Positions 53,815 to 63,005 of a stretch of 64,000 bases of DNA are shown one piece after another. The position numbers and the translations under genes are program-made. The stretch is from Solitalea koreensis. GTDB lineage: Bacteria; Bacteroidota; Bacteroidia; Sphingobacteriales; Sphingobacteriaceae. The stretch lies in assembly GCF_900182575.1 (NCBI RefSeq), contig NZ_FXSZ01000004.1, forward strand, positions 1 through 64,000, in the 5' to 3' direction. The notes under the pieces are model-generated. The model made no database searches. It was not told the DNA's origin and saw only the letters and a program-made list of their open reading frames with translations. How positions within the stretch are numbered: the first letter of the stretch is position 1; the number at the start of each line of letters is the position of its first letter.

Positions 53815-56800
53815 ATGTCAGAAGACAAAAATTTTCAATTATTAAAAGTCGCTAAAGAACTTAACATTAGTATTGCTACTATCGCTGAGTATCTGGGCAC
53901 CAAAGGATTTAGGGTAGAACCGAAGCCAGGTGCAAAGATCAATGATGATATGTATACCGTTTTGTTGAAGGAGTTTCAAAGCGACAAGACTATCAAAGAA
54001 GAAGCTAAGCATATTCACATCGGAAAAATCCGTCGTGATGAAGTTTCTATTGATGAGTCGCTGCTTGAAAAGCCGAAACCTAAAGAGGTTGAACAGGAAG
54101 AAATCCTGATTAAAAATATTGCAACCCCTGCTGAAAAGGCTGAGAAGCCTAAAGAGGAACCAGTAAAGCCCAAAGAAGAGCCTGTAAAACCCGAAGAAAA
54201 TACTGGGGGACCTCAAATAGAGAGCAGCGAAGAAATTCAAGGTGTTAAAGTTGTAGGTCGTATTGATCTTGATGCGCTTAACACTCGTACCAGGCCCGAT
54301 AAAAAAGCTGTCCGTGAGGAAAAGCCTATTGTGCCACAAGTAAAGGAAGAGGAGAAAAAGGCGGAAGTAAAACCCGAGCCTACTCCAGAGCGGGCACCAG
54401 TACCAACTCCTGAACCAACAGTAGCGCCAGAGCCTAAGCCGGAAGTTAAAGTTGTAGCTCCAGAGCCTAAAATAGAAGAAAAACCAGTGGTGAAAGAAAA
54501 ACCATCGCCTGTAGCTGCTGCTGTGCCAGAGCCACCTAAGGTGAAACCTGTAGCCGAGAAGGCTCCAGAAGCGCCAGTTGCATCTGAATCAACAGATGAA
54601 GCGGTGAAGCCTGAAGAAGATGTAATTAAAGGCAGAGCTCAGCGTCTCAGCGGACCTAATATCATAGGTAAAATTGTACTTCCGGTTGAAAGGGAGAAAA
54701 AGGGAAGCCCTGTAGCTTCATCTTCTGATAACGATAAGCATAAACGTAAACGTAAACGTAAAGACGGCCAAGGGAATACCAACCCTAATCAGCAACAACA
54801 AGGGACTGGTCAGGGTACTCAACAACCACGTCAATTCCGCCCTGGTCAAGGTCAAACTCCTGCAGGGCCACCACGTCAGGTACGTCAATTCGATCATAGT
54901 AAATCTCCTCACTCGCACAATCGCCCTAATCAAGGCGGTGGCGCTCATGGTCATCACGGAAAGCCTGTAAAGGAAGAAGTTGATGAGAAAAAAGTGCAGG
55001 AACAAATCAAGCAAACGCTTGCTAAGTTAACTGGTGCGGGTAAACAAAATAAATTCGCGGCAGGCCGTAAACACCGCCGTCAAAAACGTGATGATTTTGC
55101 AACCTCGAGAGAAGAAGCATCATTACAACAAGAACTTGAATCAAAAATTCTGAAAGTTACCGAGTTTGTTACAGCTAATGAACTTGCTAACATGATGGAT
55201 GTTCCGGTTACGCAGATTATTTCAACGTGTATGTCGCTTGGTATGTTCGTTTCCATCAACCAACGTTTGGATGCGGAGACGCTTACCATTGTTGCAGATG
55301 AATTCGGCTATACTGTAGAATTTGTTTCTGCTGATATACAGGAAGAAATTGAAGAGGATATTGATGATCCAGCAGACTTGATCCCTCGTTCACCGGTTGT
55401 AGCTGTTATGGGTCACGTCGATCACGGTAAAACCTCATTACTTGACTTTATTCGTAAAGCCAATGTAATTGCTGGTGAAGCCGGTGGTATTACGCAGCAC
55501 ATTGGAGCTTACAATGTGAAGCTCGAAAATGGCAAGAAAATCACCTTCTTGGATACTCCGGGGCACGAAGCCTTCACGGCCATGCGTGCTCGTGGTGCTA
55601 AAGTAACCGATATTGCAATTATTGTGATTGCTGCCGATGATGCCGTAATGCCTCAAACTACTGAAGCAATCAATCACGCTCAAGCTGCGGGTGTTCCTAT
55701 TATTTTTGCATTCAATAAGATTGATAAAGATGGAGCTAATGCAGATAAAGTTCGTGAGCAATTAGCTAACATGAATATTTTGGTTGAAGAATGGGGCGGT
55801 AAATTCCAAACCCAAGAAATTTCAGCTAAAAAAGGATTGAATATCGACTTGCTATTAGAAAAGGTACTTCTAGAAGCCGAACTTTTAGAATTAAAAGCAA
55901 ATCCTGAGCGTCGTGCAGTGGGAACGGTAATTGAAGCGGCACTTGATAAAGGTCGGGGTATTGTAACTACAGTATTGATTCAAACCGGAACGCTTACTGT
56001 TGGAGACCCAATTTTGGCTGGTAGCCATAGTGGTAGAGTAAAAGCCATGTTCAACGAGCGTGGAGTGAAGATTGAAAAAGCAGGCCCATCAACACCTGTT
56101 CAGGTATTGGGTATGCAAGGAGCTCCACAAGCAGGCGATAAGTTTATAGAAACTAAAAGCGAGCAAGAGGCTAGAGAAATCGCAACGAAACGTATGCAGT
56201 TGTTGCGTGAACAAGGCCTTCGTACTCAAAAACATATTACACTGGATGAAATCGGTCGTCGTTTGGCCATCGGTAACTTTAAAGAACTTAATATCATCGT
56301 TAAAGGTGACGTGGATGGTTCAGTAGAAGCACTTTCTGATTCATTATTGAAACTTTCTACAGAAGAAATTCAGGTTAATATTATCCATAAATCGGTAGGT
56401 CAGATTTCAGAATCCGACGTATTGTTGGCTTCAGCATCTGATGCGATTATTATTGGTTTCCAGGTTCGTCCTTCTGCAAGTGCACGTAAACTGGCCGAAC
56501 ATGAGCAAATCGATATCCGCATGTATTCAATCATTTACAAGGCGATTGAAGAGATCAAATTGGCGATGGAAGGTATGCTTTCTCCTGAAATTGAAGAGAA
56601 AATCGTTGCTAATGTTGAGATTCGTGAAACCTTTAAGATTACCAAAGTTGGTACCATTGCAGGTTGTATGGTGCTTGATGGAAAGATTAATCGAAACAGC
56701 AAAATTCGTATCGTACGTGATGGTGTTGTTATCCATAATGGAGAACTTGCTTCATTGAAACGTTTTAAAGACGATGTGAAAGAAGTTGCTACCGGTTATG

Positions 56801-56892
56801 AATGCGGTTTGAACATTAAAAACTTCAATGATATTCAGGTAGGCGACATTGTTGAAGCTTACGAAGAAGTGGAAGTTAAACGTAAATTATAA
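53815..56892 (+). CDS. infB: translation initiation factor IF-2
   Basis: 1025 residues. The N-terminal IF2_N-type domain begins KNFQLLKVAKELNISIATIA. A long Pro/Lys/Glu-rich disordered linker (about 85-400) includes the direct repeat KEEPVKPKEEPVKPEE and a Gln/Gly-rich stretch. The G domain has G1 GHVDHGKTSL, G3 DTPGHEAF and NKID. Domains III-IV with GDVDGSVEAL follow. IF-2 places initiator tRNA on the 30S subunit. Linker length is at the long end but usual for Bacteroidota. The start matches the conserved N-terminus. Confidence 0.97.
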   Translation: MSEDKNFQLLKVAKELNISIATIAEYLGTKGFRVEPKPGAKINDDMYTVLLKEFQSDKTIKEEAKHIHIGKIRRDEVSIDESLLEKPKPKEVEQEEILIKNIATPAEKAEKPKEEPVKPKEEPVKPEENTGGPQIESSEEIQGVKVVGRIDLDALNTRTRPDKKAVREEKPIVPQVKEEEKKAEVKPEPTPERAPVPTPEPTVAPEPKPEVKVVAPEPKIEEKPVVKEKPSPVAAAVPEPPKVKPVAEKAPEAPVASESTDEAVKPEEDVIKGRAQRLSGPNIIGKIVLPVEREKKGSPVASSSDNDKHKRKRKRKDGQGNTNPNQQQQGTGQGTQQPRQFRPGQGQTPAGPPRQVRQFDHSKSPHSHNRPNQGGGAHGHHGKPVKEEVDEKKVQEQIKQTLAKLTGAGKQNKFAAGRKHRRQKRDDFATSREEASLQQELESKILKVTEFVTANELANMMDVPVTQIISTCMSLGMFVSINQRLDAETLTIVADEFGYTVEFVSADIQEEIEEDIDDPADLIPRSPVVAVMGHVDHGKTSLLDFIRKANVIAGEAGGITQHIGAYNVKLENGKKITFLDTPGHEAFTAMRARGAKVTDIAIIVIAADDAVMPQTTEAINHAQAAGVPIIFAFNKIDKDGANADKVREQLANMNILVEEWGGKFQTQEISAKKGLNIDLLLEKVLLEAELLELKANPERRAVGTVIEAALDKGRGIVTTVLIQTGTLTVGDPILAGSHSGRVKAMFNERGVKIEKAGPSTPVQVLGMQGAPQAGDKFIETKSEQEAREIATKRMQLLREQGLRTQKHITLDEIGRRLAIGNFKELNIIVKGDVDGSVEALSDSLLKLSTEEIQVNIIHKSVGQISESDVLLASASDAIIIGFQVRPSASARKLAEHEQIDIRMYSIIYKAIEEIKLAMEGMLSPEIEEKIVANVEIRETFKITKVGTIAGCMVLDGKINRNSKIRIVRDGVVIHNGELASLKRFKDDVKEVATGYECGLNIKNFNDIQVGDIVEAYEEVEVKRKL

Positions 56893-56912
56893 TTTGGTTA
56901 GTCATAACCAAT

Positions 56913-56952
56913 AAAAAGAAAAAACACCCTACTTTGGGTGTTTTTTCTTTTT
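56913..56952. terminator. bidirectional terminator between infB and the glycosyltransferase cluster
   Basis: AAAAAGAAAAAACACCC pairs with GGGTGTTTTTTCTTTTT around a 6-nt loop. Both strands end in T-runs. Confidence 0.9.
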
Positions 56953-57862
56953 ATTTGAGTTTAAGCTTTTTAATTATTGATTTTAATGAACTAACCATTC
57001 TGCTTAATTTCCCTTTCTTCTTTGGCAAAGGTTGATAGAAGTGCTTGTCCCTTATTAGCTCTTGATCATGTAGGGTTCTATAGTTGCTAATGAACTCAGG
57101 GATAGATTTTCCCTCAGTATAAGCCAGCGATTCCCACATTGTTTTTGATAAGGGATGGAAATTATTATAAAATGGGTAATTGTGTTCATCGCAAGCATCC
57201 CAAAAGTTGTAATAACTTTGTGTATTGAAGTCATTTGCATGGCCCCAATTATTTATTTTAGCTAACATTTCATTCTTCTCCCTTGCCCAACTTTGATGAA
57301 TCATGAAAAAATTACTCAATAATTTTCCTCCTTTGACCATTCTCGCAACTTCATATTGAGGATTCCGCGTTGCTATCGGGAAGTTTTCTGGTGAAGTTAT
57401 ATAAATGAATCCGTTTTTAGTTTTCTTGAAAAGTGTAATCACTTTGGCGTACACTCCATATGCTTCATTGGGTTTAACAAACTTGTCGGCCTTGTTTTTT
57501 AAGAAATTGGTAAATCCATCAAAGTCGATAAAATATTCATCAGTATCAAGTTGGATATGCCAGCCATCTAGCCCCATATATTTTGCAAGTAGACTTCGTT
57601 CTCTAGTTTCGTTTTCCATTGGAGAGAGGTCAGATACGTAAAAATCATCTTCATAAATGCGTATTTTATGATTTGTGTCAAATTGTTTCAGCCATTCAAA
57701 AAAATCATTTTCTACTGCGAATGTGTTTCCACTCCATGTTAATCTATTTTTGTCAATAGCCAGGGTAATTTCATCAGCTGCATTATAAACAATAGGAATT
57801 GATGTTTGTAATAACTTGTAGTCATATGATGCTAAAAAGCCAACTTTTATTGTATTATTCAT
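56951..57862 (-). CDS. glycosyltransferase-like protein
   Basis: 303 residues, no signal peptide. An early VGFLASYDYKLLQTSIPIVY strand-helix and a DxD-type motif in HIQLDTDEYFIDFDGF suggest a nucleotide-sugar-dependent GT-A enzyme acting on a glycan. The C-terminus is basic (KLSRMVSSLKSIIKKLKLK), fitting peripheral membrane association. I cannot assign a GT family number. Last gene of the minus-strand polysaccharide cluster, 16 nt after the bifunctional transferase gene. Confidence 0.65.
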   Translation of the reverse strand: MNNTIKVGFLASYDYKLLQTSIPIVYNAADEITLAIDKNRLTWSGNTFAVENDFFEWLKQFDTNHKIRIYEDDFYVSDLSPMENETRERSLLAKYMGLDGWHIQLDTDEYFIDFDGFTNFLKNKADKFVKPNEAYGVYAKVITLFKKTKNGFIYITSPENFPIATRNPQYEVARMVKGGKLLSNFFMIHQSWAREKNEMLAKINNWGHANDFNTQSYYNFWDACDEHNYPFYNNFHPLSKTMWESLAYTEGKSIPEFISNYRTLHDQELIRDKHFYQPLPKKKGKLSRMVSSLKSIIKKLKLK

Positions 57863-57878
57863 TTTTTAACGGTAAAGG

Positions 57879-60260
57879 TTAGGTATGTAATGTAGTCAGC
57901 CAATGTAGGGATGCCTTAATGCTTTCAGGCGACTTATCTTCAATAGCCTTTTTGGCATTTTTGCGTAACTTGAGCCATAAGTCCTTATTGTTATATAATT
58001 CAAGGGTTTTGGCAGCAAACTCTTCTGCGGTATGTGCTAACAAAATCTCCCAGTTATCTTTAAGATGCATACCTTCAGCCCCAATATCCGTCGTAACAAT
58101 AGGTAATGCATACTCTAAACTCTGTCCTATTTTACCTTTCATTCCAGCTCCGTATCTAAGTGGTGCAACAAATACCCTTGCACTGTTAAAATAAGGGGTT
58201 ACATCCGGAACATAACCTGTTACAATAATTCTTTCATTGGCTAATGCCCTTACCTCTTTTGGGGGATGACTTCCTACCAGAAATAGCTTCATTTCCGGAG
58301 TTTGCTGCCATATTACAGGCATAATTTCGTTGGAAAGCCATAAGGCCGCATCAACATTCGGTTTATGATAATAACCTCCAATAAAAAGTAAATCTTTTCG
58401 ACCGTCAAAACCTATATTCAATGACTCTGTATGGGGGACATGAATATTAGGAACAGTTTGAAGTGAGGATACACCATTGGCTTGTAAGATTTCTTTTTCT
58501 TTATCCGTAATGGTGACAGTAACATCGGCAGAAGTAGCAAGTTCTATTTCCATCTGTTTATAGTCAATAACCTTTTGGAGTAACTTTTTATTCATACTGC
58601 GCGATAATTCATACTCTCTTTCAAAGCGAAGATAGTGCAGGTCTATTGTGTCGTAAATCCATTTAATGCTAGGGAAGGATTGTTTGATATAGGAATAATC
58701 TCGATTTATTTCCGGTCTACAGGCCCATATTAAGTTTACATAAGGCAAGGTGGCCGAGAGCGATTCATGAAACTCTTTTCGTCCAAAATGCTTATAAATA
58801 ACCTCAATATTTAAATTGTGTAAAAGTGAGTAATAGGGCTCAATTTTATTGCCGTCGGCCGGGAAATAAATTACATAGTAGCCTTTGTCTATAAATATTT
58901 TCAGCAATTGGAACATTCGATTTGCTCCCGATTCTTTGTCGAAAGCGGGAAGAGCATGATCCATGACGAGTAATACTGGTTTTTCAATATATTTCCGAGC
59001 TGAATCATCTAACGCTTTATTCTTTTGGTGTTTTTGCAATAATTCGGATTCCCATTTTTGAATAAATTTAACCCGGTTTATCTCTTGATAAGCTTTTACG
59101 TTGCCTGGAGAAATGGTTTTCCCTGAACTGACACCTTCAAAATGAATTAATTTAGAGGCGGGCTGATAAATAACCTTTTTATTCAGCTTGTAAGTAACGG
59201 AAAAACAAAGGTCAGTATCTTCATAATATGCAGGACTGTACCGTGTGTCAAATCCACCAAGTGCATTAAAATCTTTCGTACTAATCAGTAAGCTACATCC
59301 AGAACAATAATCAGTTTGTCTTGTGTAATTGTATTTAGGTATTTCAGGGTGCAACCCTCTACCATAATTACAACCTGAGCCGTCTTCAAAAATTAATCCA
59401 CCGGCTTCTTGTAATAATCCGTAGGGATAAAGTAATTGGGAACCCACGGCTCCTATCTCATCGCCAAATTCAATTGTATCAACTAAGCTTTCCAACCAAT
59501 TCGGCAAAATCAATGTGTCATTGTTTAAAAAACAGATGTATTCACCACTTGATTGGCTTACAGCTTTATTGCATGAGTTTAAAAAACCAATATTTTGATC
59601 ATTGTGAATATACTTTATACCATCAATCTTTGATATTATTCGTTGAGTATCATCAGTGGAACAATCATCAACAACAATAATTTCAATTGGAAATTTCTTT
59701 GAAAAATGTTCCTTAATCGATGCTAAACTATTAATTGTAAAATCTAACTGATTATAAACTGGAATAATGATGCTGACCTTTGGATTGTTTTCAATTGGGA
59801 AAAGCAGCGTTGATAAATTTCCATTAATAGATTTAAAATATTCATTGTTACAGAAGTAGCGAAGACCCAATAAAGTTAATAGGGCTTCTTTCAATCGCGC
59901 TTTTAAATATGATTTAGGACGCTGTGGAATTTGAAGTGGAAAATACGTTTGTTTGAAACACTCATTATACTGTTGTAAGGTATTCTTATCAAGTTTTATA
60001 ATACTAATAATTTCAAGGAGTATTCTTGCGACGGTGTATTTCCAGAATCTTGGTTTTAAAATATAAAACTCACCTTTTCCGTTTTCTCTTTGTAAATAAT
60101 ATTTAGAAGCAATAATTAGACATAAGCGTTCATTAAATTTTACAAGCTTGTTTTTCTTTTTTTGCATTGTTTGGAAACTATTTAATTGGTCTTGTTTTTT
60201 TGAAAAAAAAACGATTCCTGATTTTACCCTCAGGAATATTCTTATGATAAGGAGATTCAT
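57879..60260 (-). CDS. bifunctional glycosyltransferase: GT2 domain fused to GT4 domain
   Basis: 793 residues. Residues 1-155 are basic and unassigned. A GT2 (GT-A) domain at about 160-400 has VSIIIPVYNQLDFTINSLAS, VVDDCSTDDTQRI, CFLNNDTLILPNWL (DxD equivalent) and YYEDTDLCF. A GT4 (GT-B) domain occupies about 420-790 with LLFIGGYYHKPNVDAA, VAPLRYGAGMKGKIGQSLEY and IVTTDIGAEGM. Such fusions can add two consecutive sugars to one acceptor. The precise linkage is not predictable. The start is uncertain because the first 30 residues are weakly conserved in kind; translation could begin at a later Met. Confidence 0.87.
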   Translation of the reverse strand: MNLLIIRIFLRVKSGIVFFSKKQDQLNSFQTMQKKKNKLVKFNERLCLIIASKYYLQRENGKGEFYILKPRFWKYTVARILLEIISIIKLDKNTLQQYNECFKQTYFPLQIPQRPKSYLKARLKEALLTLLGLRYFCNNEYFKSINGNLSTLLFPIENNPKVSIIIPVYNQLDFTINSLASIKEHFSKKFPIEIIVVDDCSTDDTQRIISKIDGIKYIHNDQNIGFLNSCNKAVSQSSGEYICFLNNDTLILPNWLESLVDTIEFGDEIGAVGSQLLYPYGLLQEAGGLIFEDGSGCNYGRGLHPEIPKYNYTRQTDYCSGCSLLISTKDFNALGGFDTRYSPAYYEDTDLCFSVTYKLNKKVIYQPASKLIHFEGVSSGKTISPGNVKAYQEINRVKFIQKWESELLQKHQKNKALDDSARKYIEKPVLLVMDHALPAFDKESGANRMFQLLKIFIDKGYYVIYFPADGNKIEPYYSLLHNLNIEVIYKHFGRKEFHESLSATLPYVNLIWACRPEINRDYSYIKQSFPSIKWIYDTIDLHYLRFEREYELSRSMNKKLLQKVIDYKQMEIELATSADVTVTITDKEKEILQANGVSSLQTVPNIHVPHTESLNIGFDGRKDLLFIGGYYHKPNVDAALWLSNEIMPVIWQQTPEMKLFLVGSHPPKEVRALANERIIVTGYVPDVTPYFNSARVFVAPLRYGAGMKGKIGQSLEYALPIVTTDIGAEGMHLKDNWEILLAHTAEEFAAKTLELYNNKDLWLKLRKNAKKAIEDKSPESIKASLHWLTTLHT

Positions 60261-60290
60261 TATTGTTTGATTCGCTTTATCTTCAAAAAA

Positions 60291-61211
60291 TTAGAAATTT
60301 TTATTTAAGCACTTTTTTATAAAGAAAACAACATTGCTAAGGAGTCTCTTTCTTCTTCGATCCGGGTAAAGAGAAAAAAAGTTTTTGAACATAAATATGT
60401 TGAATATGAATGACTTATGTTCGATAGTGTTGTGCGATTCATAAAAAGACATTAGGAATTCTCGGTCATTTTGAGTTAATCGTTTGTACTCCAAAAAGGC
60501 TTTAATTTGAGTTTTAACGATTTTTAAGCGTAGTGCTTGCCTGCCAATTCGTTTTTCAGTTTCAGCTTCTTTTTGAATTACAGAATTGGCATGTATTCTA
60601 TAATAAGTTAATACTTCATTGAGATAAATTAACTCATTGTTATAAATACCTATAAATGCTAGCCACCAATCATAATAACCATTTTGGGGGATAGGCAATA
60701 GTTGTTCAGAAAATTTTTTTCTGAACATAGTTGTATGCCCTGTTAATATATTATGTAATAAGATGGATTTAAAACATTGATAATGTGAAAGGTTAAAATC
60801 GTAAAGTAAATATTTGTTTAAGAGCTGACCTTGTTCATCGATATATTGTGAATTAGAAAATATAACGCCTTTATCACCGATATTTTTAACGAGGGTATCT
60901 ATCTTAATTGGCATCCAAATGTCATCCTGATCGCTGATTGCTATATAATCGCCGCTACATAGTGAGATTGCCTTTTCAAAGTTTTTGTTAAACCCAATGT
61001 TTACTTCATTTTTATAAGCCTTAATTCTTGAATCCTCTGCAGCAAGATTTGTTACAAGATTCCATGTATTATCTGTTGAACAATCGTCAACAATAATGAT
61101 CTCAAGATTTGGATAGGTTTGTAATTGAATACTATTGATTTGATCTATAATAAACTTTGCTCCATTATAAGAGCATAACGCAATTGATACTAACGGTTGT
61201 AAATAGGTCAT
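60291..61211 (-). CDS. GT2-family glycosyltransferase
   Basis: 306 residues. GT-A fold motifs are VSIALCSYNGAKFIIDQINS at the N-terminus, EIIIVDDCSTDNTWNL, and the DxD-like SDQDDIW. The middle YDWWLAFIGIYNN resembles rhamnosyl-type transferases (WbbL/RfbF group) but I do not assert it. It works with neighbouring enzymes on an envelope polysaccharide. It lies 3 nt after the upstream GT2 gene, so translation is coupled. C-terminus is basic and aromatic-rich, likely membrane-peripheral. Confidence 0.86.
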   Translation of the reverse strand: MTYLQPLVSIALCSYNGAKFIIDQINSIQLQTYPNLEIIIVDDCSTDNTWNLVTNLAAEDSRIKAYKNEVNIGFNKNFEKAISLCSGDYIAISDQDDIWMPIKIDTLVKNIGDKGVIFSNSQYIDEQGQLLNKYLLYDFNLSHYQCFKSILLHNILTGHTTMFRKKFSEQLLPIPQNGYYDWWLAFIGIYNNELIYLNEVLTYYRIHANSVIQKEAETEKRIGRQALRLKIVKTQIKAFLEYKRLTQNDREFLMSFYESHNTIEHKSFIFNIFMFKNFFSLYPDRRRKRLLSNVVFFIKKCLNKNF

Positions 61212-61214
61212 AAA

Positions 61215-62030
61215 TCAATGATCATTTCTTACAGTTGTCGATAATTCACTATATCCATTCTTACACCTTACAACTCCATTTTTCCATATGGTATAAAAAT
61301 AAGCTTTATTGTTTTCTTCATTGTGTCTTGCGTTTGGTTTATGAAATATATGATAACAAACGGCGGCAAACTTTAAATGACGTTTTTTAACACCTGAATT
61401 TACCAGTCGTGCTGCAAGTTCAATGTCTTCGTGTCCCCAACCCTCTATGTTGTTATCGTACCCATTAACATTGATAAAATCTTTTTTCCAAAAAGCCATG
61501 TTGCATCCAATGACATCTTGAGGGTCTGTGGGATTACCCTTTACCAAGAAGGATAATAAAGGTGCATGTGTGGCATTTAATCTGTTTTTAATTCCTTTTT
61601 CAAAAGGAGAAAAGTGAATTTCTTGATTGTTAATGACTGACTTTGATTTTTCCTCTAATAATTGTGTTCGGCTGCCACGAATAAAGAATCCGTTTTTGGC
61701 AGCCATTAAATGATCTTTAATGAATTCAGAATGTAAGATGATATCCCCATCTATTTGAATGATATAATCGCCTAAAGATTTGCTTATTGCGGTATTCATG
61801 ATGATGGTTTTTCTGAAGCCATTGTCTTCATGCCATACATGAATTAAAGGAATAGGAAATTCTTTTTGAAAGGAATTAATTAAATTACGTGTTTCATCAT
61901 TTGAACCGTCATCGGCAATGATTATTTCATTAGGTAAAACGGTTTGGATTGCAATACTCTTAAAAACGAGAGCTAATGCCTCCGGCCAATTATAGGTTGA
62001 TATGATGAGTGAACAAGAAAAGGTGTTCAT
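61215..62030 (-). CDS. GT2-family glycosyltransferase (paralogue of 63005-63808)
   Basis: 271 residues from ATG 62030 (MNTFSCSLIISTYNWPEALA). A longer in-frame extension lies inside the IS982 end and its target duplication and is not part of the gene. Motifs: ADDGSNDETRNLI, YIIQIDGDIILH (DxD), GCNMAFWKKDFINVNGYDN and GWGHEDIELAARL. The last two are the GT2 C-terminal acceptor-side signature. It is a close paralogue of the transferase across the IS; both share SLIISTYNWP and the DGD motif. Before IS insertion the two genes were 5 nt apart. Confidence 0.88.
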   Translation of the reverse strand: MNTFSCSLIISTYNWPEALALVFKSIAIQTVLPNEIIIADDGSNDETRNLINSFQKEFPIPLIHVWHEDNGFRKTIIMNTAISKSLGDYIIQIDGDIILHSEFIKDHLMAAKNGFFIRGSRTQLLEEKSKSVINNQEIHFSPFEKGIKNRLNATHAPLLSFLVKGNPTDPQDVIGCNMAFWKKDFINVNGYDNNIEGWGHEDIELAARLVNSGVKKRHLKFAAVCYHIFHKPNARHNEENNKAYFYTIWKNGVVRCKNGYSELSTTVRNDH

Positions 62031-62036
62031 ATTATT

Positions 62037-62044
62037 TATAAATA
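62037..62044. repeat. left copy of the 8-bp target site duplication (TATAAATA)
   Basis: TATAAATA directly abuts the IS982 left end at 62045 and is repeated exactly at 63006-63013. Confidence 0.92.
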
Positions 62045-63005
62045 ACCCGTTTTGCGATTTAAAAACTAAGTGCATTTTTCAAACGGTTCAAGGGTTTGTT
62101 ATTTAAAAAGTTAAATATTGTAAAACGGTAAGCGCTGTACTTTTAGAAAGTATTCGAATGGATACTCCAAAATTGGACTTCGCGTAATTGCGTTTTAACA
62201 TGAATTGATCATCAAGTTGAGAGAAGAGGTTTCAATCCTTTTTCTGGACTTCATGAAGATATAATCAAATCGTTCTTTGTTTTTCTGATTGTTGCGTTTG
62301 GGTGTTTTCAGTTGAATATTGCAGGAATTAAACAGGTCCAGCTGCTGTTCTATGGACAAGTATCCTTTGTTCTTAAATCCATGTTGAGACCCCCTTTAAG
62401 AGAGGTCACCAGATGCAGTTTATAGCCGTAGTAATAGGATTTTTGCACGGCAGAATAGCCTTTATCCGGAGCCGATTCAAAAGTTTCCTTGCAAATCTTA
62501 CTGCGTTTTTCCCTTGCCAACTGGCACATGGGCACAGGAATCGAGTCGACTAAATAAACATTTTCGCCTTCATTTAAACGGGATGCTAACTGCTCGTTCA
62601 GTTCCCGAATAAAAGGGGCCAGTCGTTTTCGACGACGGTTAAAATTGCAGCGGTGAATCAGCTGTGTAAAGTCCTGGCGGAGCTCGGCCTTTAGCTTTTC
62701 AAAGAAGTAGTTTTCAGAATCAATTCCGATGGACTCTGCCGATAGCGCCAATGCAATAATCTCACAGTTGGACAGTTTAGGTGTTCTTCTGTAAGGCTGC
62801 AGTTTGTTGTCAGCCAACAATTTAGCAGAAAATACCGATTTTGTTATATCAAAGAACTTATCGAAATTGGCTTTTAAGTTGTGCATGAAGAAGTAAATAC
62901 TTGGTCGTTTTTTCTTCTTCAAAATACTGTTAATCAGTTGATTGCGCAATTATTCATTCCAATTTACACCCAAATTTTAATTATAAATTAAATCGCACAA
63001 CGGGC
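62045..63005 (-). mobile_element. IS982-family insertion sequence, 961 bp, decayed
   Basis: Terminal inverted repeats are ACCCGTTTTGCGATTTAA (62045-62062) and, read inward from the other end, GCCCGTTGTGCGATTTAA (63005-62988): 16 of 18 bases match. Both ends are flanked by the direct repeat TATAAATA. The size and single transposase on the minus strand fit IS982. The transposase has a frameshift, an internal deletion and a second frameshift, so the copy cannot move by itself. It interrupts the glycosyltransferase operon between two GT2 genes. Confidence 0.93.
62103..62886 (-). pseudogene. IS982 transposase, frameshifted and internally deleted
   Basis: The natural start is ATG 62886 (MHNLKANFDKFFDITKS). 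The frame reads well to YYYGYKLHLVTSLKG, including the first catalytic Asp in VYLVDSIPVP. It then shifts at a G5 run. The next readable part is HGFKNKGYLSIEQQLDLF, so about 30 residues and the usual second catalytic Asp (as in L-I-G/A-D-KGY) are gone. After RFDYIFMKSRKRIET, with the catalytic Glu, one base is missing; the remainder SQLDDQFMLKRNYAKSNFG to LQYLTF ends at 62103. Three lesions make it inactive. Confidence 0.9.

Noticed and set aside
53842..54339. 165-codon antisense frame inside infB
   Set aside because: Opposite the IF-2 N-terminal region; composition (Phe/Leu-rich) mirrors Lys/Glu-rich codons on the real strand.
61215..62075. Longer glycosyltransferase starting inside the IS982 end
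   Set aside because: The extra 15 residues come from IS terminal repeat and target duplication; the original ATG is at 62030.
62350..62949. Intact 199-residue transposase
   Set aside because: The frame ends at a frameshift; later conserved IS982 blocks are readable in two other frames down to 62103.
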